Source of the DNA: Chara braunii | Lineage: Eukaryota > Streptophyta > Charophyceae > Charales > Characeae | Direction of reading: 5' to 3' | Assembly (NCBI GenBank): GCA_003427395.1 | Contig: BFEA01000077.1 | Coordinates: 422,800-486,799 of the forward strand | DNA: 64,000 nucleotides | In this document: positions 44,561 to 53,547 of the stretch, one piece after another | How the letters are laid out: each line of letters opens with the position of its first letter | Position numbering within the stretch: position 1 is the stretch's first letter | Translations under genes and position numbers: made by a program | Notes under the pieces: model-generated | What the model saw: the letters and a program-made list of their open reading frames with translations, nothing else | What the model was told of the DNA's origin: nothing | Databases searched by the model: none

Positions 44561-44723
44561 ACAAACACCAAACTTGGCACATACAAAGCGTGACCAAAAA
44601 CAAAACAGGGCAAAAAAAAAAAAAAAAAAAAAATCGAAAAACATGATCCCCACTGCACTTTTCAAGGTTGTGAAGGTTACCCTAAGGGTGAAAAGTGGGG
44701 GTATCTGTTAACCGTTTGTATGT
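44561..44723. mobile_element. 163-bp insertion with internal poly-A, 5' LTR
   Basis: Absent from the 3' LTR and the solo LTR at the same place. Flanked by TGCTGAG (44,554-44,560 and 44,724-44,730). Contains 22 A residues (44,612-44,633) and a hairpin CCCCACT..CTTTTCA / TGAAAAGTGGGG. No coding capacity and no clear terminal repeats beyond ACAAAC/GTTTGT. The family is unknown. Confidence 0.65.
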
Positions 44724-45499
44724 TGCTGAGTGTTGTTGTTGTACTCCTTTGAGCAGCGCAGTTTTGCTGAGTCATTGGGCACTATGCATCGTTGTGTTTT
44801 TTTCCTACCACTTGAATAGAGCATGAGGGCATGCTCCATTCAAACAAGCCCTTCTAGGCTACATAGCGGCGGTGTGATAAGAGAGAACGATGATTTTTAA
44901 CTAGGGGGAGGAGTTATTGCGCTTATTGATCATCCTTTCGACCATCTTCGTGACGTTTGAGTGCGGTTCGACTATTCTTATTGTGGATTGGCCACGATTG
45001 CGGCGCCCTCAAGGCCTCAGGTGCATGAAGGTATCAAGGCACTTTCCTGAGAGTTGAGTTTGTCTCCTTCTTGTATCTCGAGAGTCTGAAACCCCTCATT
45101 CCGCCCTTCTTAATCTAAGTCTAGTCTGTGGTTACGAGAGGAACGCAACCGACGGGATTGCAACCCGTAGGACTGCATCAAGACTTTGTGGAGAATCTGC
45201 CTACCGATTGTGGGAGCTCTGCTAGAAAGTAGGAGTTTTGGAGGCAGAGAATTGAAAGGTAAAACTTCATCCTCCTTCTATAGACCCAGTTAACACCCTC
45301 ACTTGTACATCTTGCTACAGATTGATTGAGCATATTGCATGGACCCCATACTTGACTTTATGTTTGACTTTCTAGACACAAATCATACTTAAGAAATGTG
45401 CAATCTCAGTTTCGTTTTTGTTGTTTGTCTGAAGTCGAATTGTGAAAAGGGTTTGCATCTGGGGAAGAGGCGAGAGGAAGGTGGTTTTGATTGCGTCTA

Positions 45500-46250
45500 A
45501 CTGGGTTAACCAAAAAGTTGGGCGTTGTTCTAAGTTGGATGGTCCGGTGCTACGCACTGTATATTTTGATTGCTTGGAGGACCAGACATTGTTTCATAAG
45601 TTTGGATGGTCTGGTTGCTCTGACTTGTGAGGACTGCATGTGTTTGTTTTTCAGGGACCAAACAATTGTTCCATAAGTTTGGATGGCTTGGTTGCCTTTT
45701 TTATTTTTGGAGTTTCGGGTATTTCTTTGTTTCTGAAGGGAGGAGTTTGAACAATTGTTCCATAAGTTTGGATGACTCGAACTTCTTCTTTTGTTCTGAG
45801 GGAGGTTCAGGCGAAGAGTTGAACATTGTTTCATAAGTTTGGATGGTATAGTCTAGAGTCACGTACATACTGGAACAAAAGGGTAAATTTTGTCTATACC
45901 TTTATACTATTCTACTTATTAACAGGCTAGTCAGACAATTGTTCCATAAGATTGGATGGTATGACTATAGCTTATCACAAACGAAGATAGTATTAACGAA
46001 GAATAAATTGGTGGTAAGGAGGGGCAGCTTGAACCTTGTTTCTAAGTTGAACGGTTGAGTCATATGTTGCTTTAAAAGACTAAGGTGCAGAAAAATATAT
46101 ATAACTTGGATATTTGTAAGCAGTTCAGGGCGACTAGGTTAGACGACCTAGCCATATGCCCAAAGAAAAGAAAAGTTGTGGTGCCTTATGTTTGTCTATA
46201 CTCAATGGATGAGTTAGACAATTGTTCCATAAGTTTGGATGATCTAGCTC
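45500..46250 (+). other. Hairpin row with shared loop, 5' LTR
   Basis: Hairpins at 45,591-45,615 (ACCAGAC/GTCTGGT), 45,657-45,692 (ACCAA/TTGGT), 45,743-45,784 (GAGTTTGA/TCGAACTT), about 45,815-45,860 (stem decayed), 45,926-45,972 (GCTAGTCAGAC/TATGACTATAGC) and 46,211-46,250 (GAGTTAGAC/GATCTAGCTC). The order and stems correspond to those of LTR copy 1, but the loop now reads CAATTGTTCCATAAGTTTGG or CATTGTTTCATAAGTTTGG at every site. Confidence 0.85.
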
Positions 46251-46392
46251 TACGCCTTGTGTAAGTTGGGTATAAGGGACAAATTATTGAAAGACTATGA
46301 ACTATTGTTTGTCACACTTTGACCTTGGGGTTGAGAGTACTTACCATTGTGGTTTGACCTTGAAAAGTCAAGATTATTTCAGGTTTTGAACT

Positions 46393-46735
46393 TAACCTTG
46401 TATAAATTTTGGAAAACTACCTTCCCTACGAGAAGCGCTACCGAAATTTTTACAAATTTAAGGAGTTAGTTAAATTTTGTCTTGATAGAACTTAAGTCTT
46501 ATGTTCGAGTTCATATCTAAGTCATTATGAATCTGGGAAGTCTACCTCTCTAAAGGAGATGCTGCCCAAAGTTTTACTGATTCAGAGGTTTAGACAAAAT
46601 TTGACTTTCCAAGAGTTAAAAATTATTTCAGTTTTCGTATTCAAGCTAATATAATTTCTTAAAAGACACTTTTCCTACGGGAACTGCTGTCGAAATATTC
46701 TTAGTTTGAAGGAGTTAGATTATATTTTGATAGGT
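46393..46735 (+). repeat. 123-bp tandem array, three units, 5' LTR
   Basis: Type A (CTACGAGAAGCGCTACCGAAAT), type B (CTAAAGGAGATGCTGCCCAAAG), type A (CTACGGGAACTGCTGTCGAAAT). Two units fewer than the other LTRs because of the upstream deletion. Confidence 0.75.
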
Positions 46736-46848
46736 GGCGATTCTGACGATCCACCCTGAATAGGGGAGATTCTGCGAAAGGTCTGTCTTTCTTTGGATAC
46801 TGACTTAGAGGTAGACTTATACTTAGCTAGCAGGAAAATCCGGAGTGA

Positions 46849-47143
46849 ACTGACATTTCGTTAAAACTGACATTTTTTTCTAAATTCACGAAACTGAACG
46901 TAGTCAAAATTTCATTGCTCATCGGGTGAGAAAGTGGTTATCTCACTTTGTCTATCTGATGTACCTCAACGTAAAGTACCGTTAACATACATTCTATGGT
47001 CAGATCATCGGGAGTTACCACGACACCCAATGATCTGATCATCCGACGTCATGGAGACAAAAAAACACTAAAAAATGTTGTTTTTTTGTACGCTCAATTT
47101 CGTGAATTTAAAAAAAAATGTCAGTTTAAACGAAATGTCAATT
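46849..47143. mobile_element. 295-bp MITE with 42-bp terminal inverted repeats
   Basis: Arms 46,851-46,892 (TGACATTTCGTTAAAACTGA...) and 47,099-47,140 are near-perfect reverse complements. Flanked by AGTGA on both sides (46,844-46,848; 47,144-47,148). The 3' LTR and solo LTR show the empty site. The interior holds a second inverted pair (GGTCAGATCATCGGG / CCAATGATCTGATCATCC). No transposase. It inserted after the two LTRs of the giant element were formed. Confidence 0.9.
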
Positions 47144-48765
47144 AGTGAGAATGTGCTACGAAGATTTTTCTCTTATGCACTGGTAGTCTAGCCTTGGGCA
47201 TTGGCTTGTTTTGTGTCACAGACATTCCTTTGACATTTCGATTCAGGATTAGAATTAGATTCAACTTGATCCTACGAGGATCATCTTCTGCTATCACTGA
47301 TAACAGGTCGGTTGCCGATTCATCGATTTACAATTCAATTCCAATTCACTCTTGCCACTCAAATTAAAGACTTTAAACTTGTGGCTTGATTTGTTTCGTT
47401 GGGTTTTCACTCGGACTTTATTGAATGGTCATTTAACAAAGATATACAGTGTTTTATTTATGAAAGGTTGGACAAAGAATGAGGCTTATATGGCTAAAGC
47501 GAGGGGGGTTGAGTGCAGAGAATGGTTGAAGTTGATCAAGTGTAGTGTATGAGTTTTTTGGTGAATCTTTGATGTAATCGCAGGTGTGTTTCGTGGTTCG
47601 GACTCTGTATTTAAATGCCTATGACCACACACATATATATGGTTGAGAGGAGTCCCACTGTGATTGTAAGAAGTGATCGTCTTATATTATACACCATTTT
47701 TTATATATGTACATACATATGTCTTGATCGTCCACGCGACCTACTACGACCGTGCGTAAGGGTTAAACAGATTATGCTTTAAGAGAAAAGGGAGACCCCT
47801 TTTTATCCTTTGTTGTTTATGGTTTTTATAGTTGGACGTTGGGATCCGTGACAGCCGTCAAAGTCAAACCCCTTGATCTCTCTCCAGACCTTGGATAATG
47901 GAGTTTGCCTCTAAGGCCTCGAGAGACGACTGTCACCACAGGTAGGGACGTGCGTACCACCTACTCTCCACAGACTGCAGAAGAGGGTGTGGTGATGAAC
48001 TACCTTGACGGTTCTCTAGCGTTGAGAGATTAACCCCTTAAGGCGCGTGCCAACCGAAACTTGAGTGTCGAATGCGAGCCTCAAGACTATCTAGACTATC
48101 GAAAACCGTGTGATTATGGGTACTTCGTAGGACTCCATCGTTGCGACTGCTTGTGTACGTTTACATTGCTCGTCGATATGAGAAGGTCTTACGTCCTCGT
48201 GGTTTTATATTAAATCTCCCGCGCGTCGCCTACCTAATCTCCTCGTTGGAAATGTTATGGGTTGGATACAGAAGGGACTACTAGTGTTTCGGTTGTTTTA
48301 TTTTGCGCATGTATTTGATTTTGTTATGTTTTAACATGGTGTAACACGTGATGAGTGAGATGCGTCTTAGTCGATCGACGATGAGTCGTGCTTGGGACTT
48401 CAGCCCCCCAATGCGTCGGTTCGAGTGCAGGTCTGATAGAGGCGTAGGAGTGGACGTACCTCCTCTACTACAACGTACGAGAAACGTTCTCGGTTTGCCC
48501 ACCGCTGCGATTTCAACTGATTAGCTTTCATATTATGGACTCGTAGCTTGGTGGGGATACAGCCACCAAAGGGAGGTGACAACTTCCGTAGGTGGAGGTA
48601 AGTTGTACCTCGAGTAGGCTTTATCCTATCATAGGGGCTAGCGAGAGGTATGGATGACACAATCAGTCAGAGCGGCTACAAAAGCTCCATTTGTACCACG
48701 ATATGACCAAATCCTGCGTGACGCGGCCGGGAGGGTCCCCTTGCGGGACCGATGCGCTCAACAGG

Positions 48766-48784
48766 TGACGCCGTTATCGGGGAT
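48766..48784 (+). promoter_or_regulatory. Primer-binding site, tRNA-Asp type
   Basis: TGACGCCGTTATCGGGGAT, two bases after the 5' LTR. The expected plant tRNA-Asp primer site is TGGCGCCGTTGCCGGGGAT, so 16 of 19 bases agree and all three differences are G-to-A or C-to-T. It defines the 5' LTR end and element orientation. Confidence 0.8.
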
Positions 48785-49263
48785 GACGGTTGTCTGCCAT
48801 TGTCCCTAACGACACAGCATTCACATTGGGAAAGTGAAAAATAGGCAGAATGAGAAGTCTTTCCTTAGACTTACAAGGCTGATTACCTGATATCTTGACT
48901 ATTAACTGGACGTGTCTTAAGACTGAGAGACCTTTTTAGAGATCGGATCCAGGATAAGGGTGGGATGACGATCTAAGTAAGCCAATATTGGTAATGATTT
49001 ATTTTACTGGCGTGGTTGGCTACCTGAATAACTACTATAGAACTGGCAAGGGCTAAAGACTATATTCACTTAGGATATGAACGAAGTCCTGTAGTAAAGA
49101 CGAGCACTACTACAGTAGGTCTAGATAAATGAGATGCGATATCAGTAAGGTCGTGAGCATAGTATAAATGAATCGAAAGTGAGGTGAGCATGATGATAGA
49201 TCAGCATGCTGAATAAAGTGTTACTTCTTCTTTACATGAAGGTTGAATAAAGAGATTGGCTAA
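48785..49263 (+). other. Untranslated leader before gag
   Basis: No open frame. Contains mixed sequence leading to the gag start codon at 49,265. Confidence 0.5.
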
Positions 49264-49264
49264 G

Positions 49265-50850
49265 ATGGCAGAAGGTATTGCCAATGGTATAGGGAAAGGG
49301 TTGGCGATTGATGACCTGGTCGAAGCCCTGGACATGAGATATTCATCGCGAGGCAATGCTCCCAAAGTCGAGACCTTCTTGTTCAAAGGGTAACGAGTCT
49401 CTGACTGGATGGAGCTGGTTGAACAGCCAATGGTAGGTGTGGCGGATGCAATGAAGTTCCAACGTATCCTGAAGGATGTACACCACGGACTTCACATGGA
49501 AGTGAATAAGGTTATAGCGGCACCGAACGACAGTGGGGCAAAATTTAAAGATGGGATGCAAAGGAAGTATAGGCTGGGAGACGGCCTGCTACTGAAGAAT
49601 TTAAGAAGAAGGCGAGGAAGGTCCAAGGAATTTCGGAGGAGGAACAATGCACTATCTTCCTAGGATTTTTCAATTCTTTATAAGCTCACAAGTTGACAAA
49701 GCGAGGTGGGGGCAGTGATAAGCTCACATGGGCCACAATTGACAAAGAGGTAAAGGAAGGCGACCTGGACCAAGTCCACTAATTCTAGAGACGCCCTCAT
49801 AGGCAGAAGTGGAAGGAGTGTGATGCGGCTGTTACAGGGACTCTAGGAGTACAACGGATTATCACGGATGTACTTACGGAGTTGGGTTATGGAAAGGACT
49901 CCGTGGTGCAGAAAAAGGTGGTGACCACGGTCCAAGGAAGAGGAAAGGAACCGATAGAGGAGGAGGTCACCCAAGAAGAGTGGGACGACGAGGAGACGGT
50001 GCCTCAGCACCTCCTAAAGGCGCAGCGTAAACAACGCAATTTGGCACAAGGCGGGCAAGGCTCCGAAAAAGGGCAAACGCCCCAAGCACTGGCAGTGGCC
50101 TCACCAAATGCAGCAATACCATCAAGTAGCACAGGGCCTTCACCGGTGGGGCCACCATCATATAGACAATGGTCGTCCTATGGTCCAATAGGATCTTGAC
50201 CTGTGTTTGGCCCCTATGTGCCATGGGGAACGGGTGGTCAAGCTCCGCCTGGTCATATAGTACCTTATTCAGGGACTCAAGCAAGTATGGTGCCGCCAAG
50301 TTACCCCGCAAGTTAGACCCTGCCCGTGGCACCACCTCCACCGCCAGCTTAGCAAGGTTCGCACACAAGCGTGGCGGGAGGAGGGAATCAAGAACAGGGT
50401 AACCAAGGAAACGGGGGCAGAGGATAAGGAAGTCGGGGTGGCGGAAGAGAATGAAGTTGGAATGGTGGAGGCTGAGGTGGCCAATAGAATGACCAAGGTA
50501 ACCAGGATCAGGGTGGCCAACGTGACTAGGAAGGAGGTGAAGGGTATGGGAGGCCTCGTTTCGACTGACGGAACACCACTTGTCAACATTGCGATAAAAT
50601 TGGTCACACTTTGCGTTTTTGCCAGAAGCGTCGGGATGATAAGGGAAAAGGGTTGATTTACTCAAATATGGATTAAGACATATATGAACAGTTTGGGGAG
50701 TACATCGACTCAAAAATCCCAGGTGGGATGAGGAAGGAGGCCCTTGGACGGATAACCGAACGACGAATGCCACCAGCCATCTTTAGGCTGTGGCACGAGA
50801 AGGAAGGCCCATCTATAAGGGTGGAAGAGGGGAGTCCAGGAGAAAACTGA
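49265..50850 (+). pseudogene. gag: Giant element gag
   Basis: ATG at 49,265 opens MADGIGNGIGKGLAIDDLVE. A stop (TAA, about 49,393) interrupts FLFKG/RVSDWMELVEQ. The capsid-like part runs to about 49,640 (FQRILKDVHHGLHMEVNKV, GMQRKYRLGDGLL). A frameshift follows, then 49,882-50,199 reads VVQKKVVTTVQGRGKEP, EEWDDEETVPQHLLKAQRKQ and a Pro/Gly/Ser-rich linker. A Gly-Arg-rich stretch precedes the zinc knuckle. Gag would coat and package element RNA. I associate this family with Chara braunii from memory. Several stops, so not functional. Confidence 0.8.
50581..50622 (+). other. Intact CCHC zinc knuckle
   Basis: Reads CQHCDKIGHTLRFC, an exact Cys-x2-Cys-x4-His-x4-Cys nucleocapsid knuckle, in the same frame as the protease ORF downstream. 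It is undamaged although the gag around it is broken. Confidence 0.9.
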
Positions 50851-50856
50851 ACCAAT

Positions 50857-51555
50857 TTGCTCGATGTGGCGCCAAAGAAGAAGAAGTATGCGGTCTGGCT
50901 GGAAGAAGGCTTCGACGTGGAGAGGATGGTAGACAAGTTGCTTGAGGGTCACAATGACCTCATGAACCTGAAATACATCATGGCTTCTGCTCCTAGGCTC
51001 AAAGATGGGTTGAAAGGCCGACTCTCGAGGAGGTTACTGCCAAATGTTCACCTGAGCACGATTCTACCGAGGGAAGTAGAGTGGGGAGAAACTGGAACTA
51101 CGATGGACTGGAAGTGTGTGGCTTGCGGGTTGGTGGATCTGATGGTGAAGGAATCGAAATATACTGCAATGGTGGATACGGGCACGAAGATGAACATCAT
51201 CAGGGAGAGAGATGCGATTGGATTAGGCATGGAGATAGGCTGCTCGGATTGCAGCGTCCTTCATGGTGCCAATTGCAAGGTAGTGTTTTGTAGGACGACT
51301 TCGAATGTGGTCATTGAAGTCGGCAAAGTAAAGGTGAGGACGTGTTTCTTCGTTATGCTTGATGTTGATCACCCTATCCTTCTGGGAAGATCGTTCCTGT
51401 GTAGGAATGAAACTGTAATTTTCAACAAGCACGATGGGATGATTATCTTCCTCCTATGTGATACGGCCTATGGAAATTATAAAGTCATCACTTGTCGGAA
51501 CACGGGCCCCCTGAGTGTGAGGAATCGGCCCAACGCCGACTCGTTCACCATTTAA
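50857..51555 (+). pseudogene. Giant element protease region
   Basis: An open stretch of 232 codons in the same frame as the zinc knuckle, separated by stops at about 50,668 and 50,848, so it was part of a continuous gag-protease frame. The retropepsin site reads AMVDTGTKMNII (Asp-Thr-Gly, about 51,171-51,206), with the second landmark HPILLGRSFL near 51,370. An upstream part of about 90 residues (KLLEGHNDLMNLKYIM, RLSRRLLPNVHLS) is specific to the family. It would cleave Gag precursors. The active-site triplet is intact, but the usual Ala after it is Thr. Confidence 0.8.
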
Positions 51556-52670
51556 GAATCCGAGAAGGAGCGACGAAGGTTTTTCGAAGGATCTGAGGAG
51601 GAAGAGGACAGACCTTAGGTATTGTCACTCATCCTGACCAACATAAATGCGGCCATGAAGATGGTTTTAACACACGACACGGCGGACCCTAAGACGATCA
51701 TGGCATTGAGGGAGCAGGTGTTGAAAAGTCCTCAGGTGGGAGAAGTGACATTGATCTATTGACTTCCAGGTGGAAGGAGAGACTCTGTGGTGGCATAAAC
51801 ACAGACTGTAAGCTGACCTTTTTTAGGGGAAGACTCAAGTAATGTTCCCATATGAGAAAGTGGTAATTTGTCCATTTGAAGACTCATCTTCGAGTAGAAG
51901 ATGTTTTAAAAAGGTCATATGGAGGTTCATCCTAGAGAGAGACGGATGAATGAGAGACCTAATGAGTGAGACCCTCTTCGACTGAAAGGTGGTTAAAAAA
52001 TTTAATGGCATGGAAAACACATTTTGTGTCATAAAGACCGACGAGAAGGACCAAGAATTTGTTTGGGGCCATTAGTGGAGTTTTGGATGTCACAAAAATG
52101 GTTTATTTAAGGGATGTCATTAAGATGTGTGGCTTACCTGCTCTGATCAAGAGTGAGGTCATGGCCTTGTGAATCTGGCAGTGATTTTGTTTGTGAATGC
52201 GAAGAGAATATCGTACTCTTCAGTGTTGTCCCACAAAGGACTGGTAAAGGTCTTTTAAGTGTGAAAGACTTTTGCGTAGTGTCGCAGTAGGTCTGTGCTT
52301 GTTGCGACACACCGTTTATCCACTTGTTGTTTATCTTAAGGCATATTCAGGTATACCAAGCTAACGATAAAGTTTAGCACCACTTGGACCGGTACAACCT
52401 AGCATCGGACCCACGTCTCACCAAAATGGTAAAAACTTAAAAGGTGTGACCGCCTCAGAGAGTTTTACTCCCGCGGGATGTCGGAGGGATAAGAGTCGAG
52501 TCAATTGAGTCTTTTTGGTAGCCCTGATTGAATGCTTATCAAGGAAAAGTCTATCGTTGCGTAACCTGCAAGGACGCTACCGCTAAAATAACAATGCGGT
52601 GAGCCATCGATCTGGCTCGATCAACCAGACTATGGTGGGCCAAGATGAAGACCAGACTTTTCTGTACTAG
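51556..52670 (+). pseudogene. Decayed continuation downstream of protease
   Basis: Fragments in the three frames: ALREQVLKSPQVGEV (51,700), VHPRERRMNERP (51,920), CACCDTPFIHLLF (52,295). No RT, RNase H or integrase motif was seen, so this is either a family-specific C-terminal region or the stump of a deleted pol. Confidence 0.5.
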
Positions 52671-52694
52671 ACTGCATGAAGAATCTGAGATAAG

Positions 52695-52709
52695 TGTTAT
52701 ATGTATATA

Positions 52710-52760
<51 letters not shown>
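52695..52760. repeat. TA microsatellite
   Basis: TATATATG/TATATATA runs inside the element interior. Confidence 0.9.
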
Positions 52761-52764
<4 letters not shown>

Positions 52765-53164
52765 TGCATTATGAGAATTTTGGGAGGGAGGTGAGAGTGC
52801 CTTTAAAAGTCTCGGTAAGGGTCTGAATCCCTAGTTATAGCCCTGCTTGCAGGATAGAGACTAAATGGAACACTTAACGATAGGTCGATTTTTGTCTAAC
52901 ACAAAGGAGAGAGGACTGTTGAACGGGCCACTGAAATTTATGTTGTAGTACGTATGCCTAGTACACCGACGTCCTAGTGTCAGGACAATGGAGACCTAGG
53001 TTAGAATCGTGGCAGCATGGCATGGATTGATGGAGGCCTCGAACCGGAGTGTGTCAGTTAATCGGATTGGTTCCTTTCTCGTCGACATTTTGGGTTACAA
53101 TTGAATTGATAGCTTTTTGATCCCTTCGAACGACGGGGACATCGCTTAATATGGTCCGATAAGT
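52761..53164 (+). other. Interior end before 3' LTR
   Basis: No coding signal. A purine tract normally adjoins the 3' LTR; here the best candidate is weak and 25 bp away (GACGGGGA at 53,132-53,139). Confidence 0.4.
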
Positions 53165-53533
53165 TGTCGGTGCAAATACCCTTACAAGGGTATCCGCCCT
53201 GGTTTTTGTAAGTGGCAAAGAATAAGTTTGGTTTAAAAGTCCGAATACACCGCGCGGGTCGCGACTGTGTCTGTTATTTACGTTGACTAAATGGTTGACT
53301 AGAGCAGAGAATGTGTGGGTGCGTAGACTTAGGGCATGTGTGATCTCTTTTTTTGTTGATGACTAAAGAGTCGGAACGGTTGCCGGCCAGATTTTAATGC
53401 TGACTAACCTAAGATTAATAGGTTGTCTGATTATCGGAACACCCGAGCGCGACATGTGCGTACGTACGGAGGACGACATCAACAACAATGTGACTTTGCA
53501 ACGTCTCAGTAGGCTCGCGCGTCGCTCTGTACT

Positions 53534-53547
53534 CGCTTATATAAGCG
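53534..53547 (+). promoter_or_regulatory. Palindromic TATA box, 3' LTR
   Basis: CGCTTATATAAGCG at the same offset (about 372 bp) as in the 5' LTR. Confidence 0.65.

Larger units (their letters stand above)
41370..48763 (+). mobile_element. 5' LTR of the giant element, 7,394 bp
   Basis: Starts TGTTGGTGCAAATACCC and ends GATGCGCTCAACA. Compared with the 3' LTR it carries two later insertions (44,561-44,723 and 46,849-47,143) and lacks about 390 bp (equivalent of 57,894-58,282), joined at 46,362/46,363. That deletion removed two of five 123-bp units. Long minus-strand frames inside it are not kept intact in the other LTR copies. Confidence 0.85.

Noticed and set aside
49967-50773. Minus-strand frame of 268 codons, the longest in the window
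   Set aside because: Lies antisense over the gag Pro/Gly-rich linker and zinc knuckle, whose plus-strand reading has recognisable motifs. A shadow frame.
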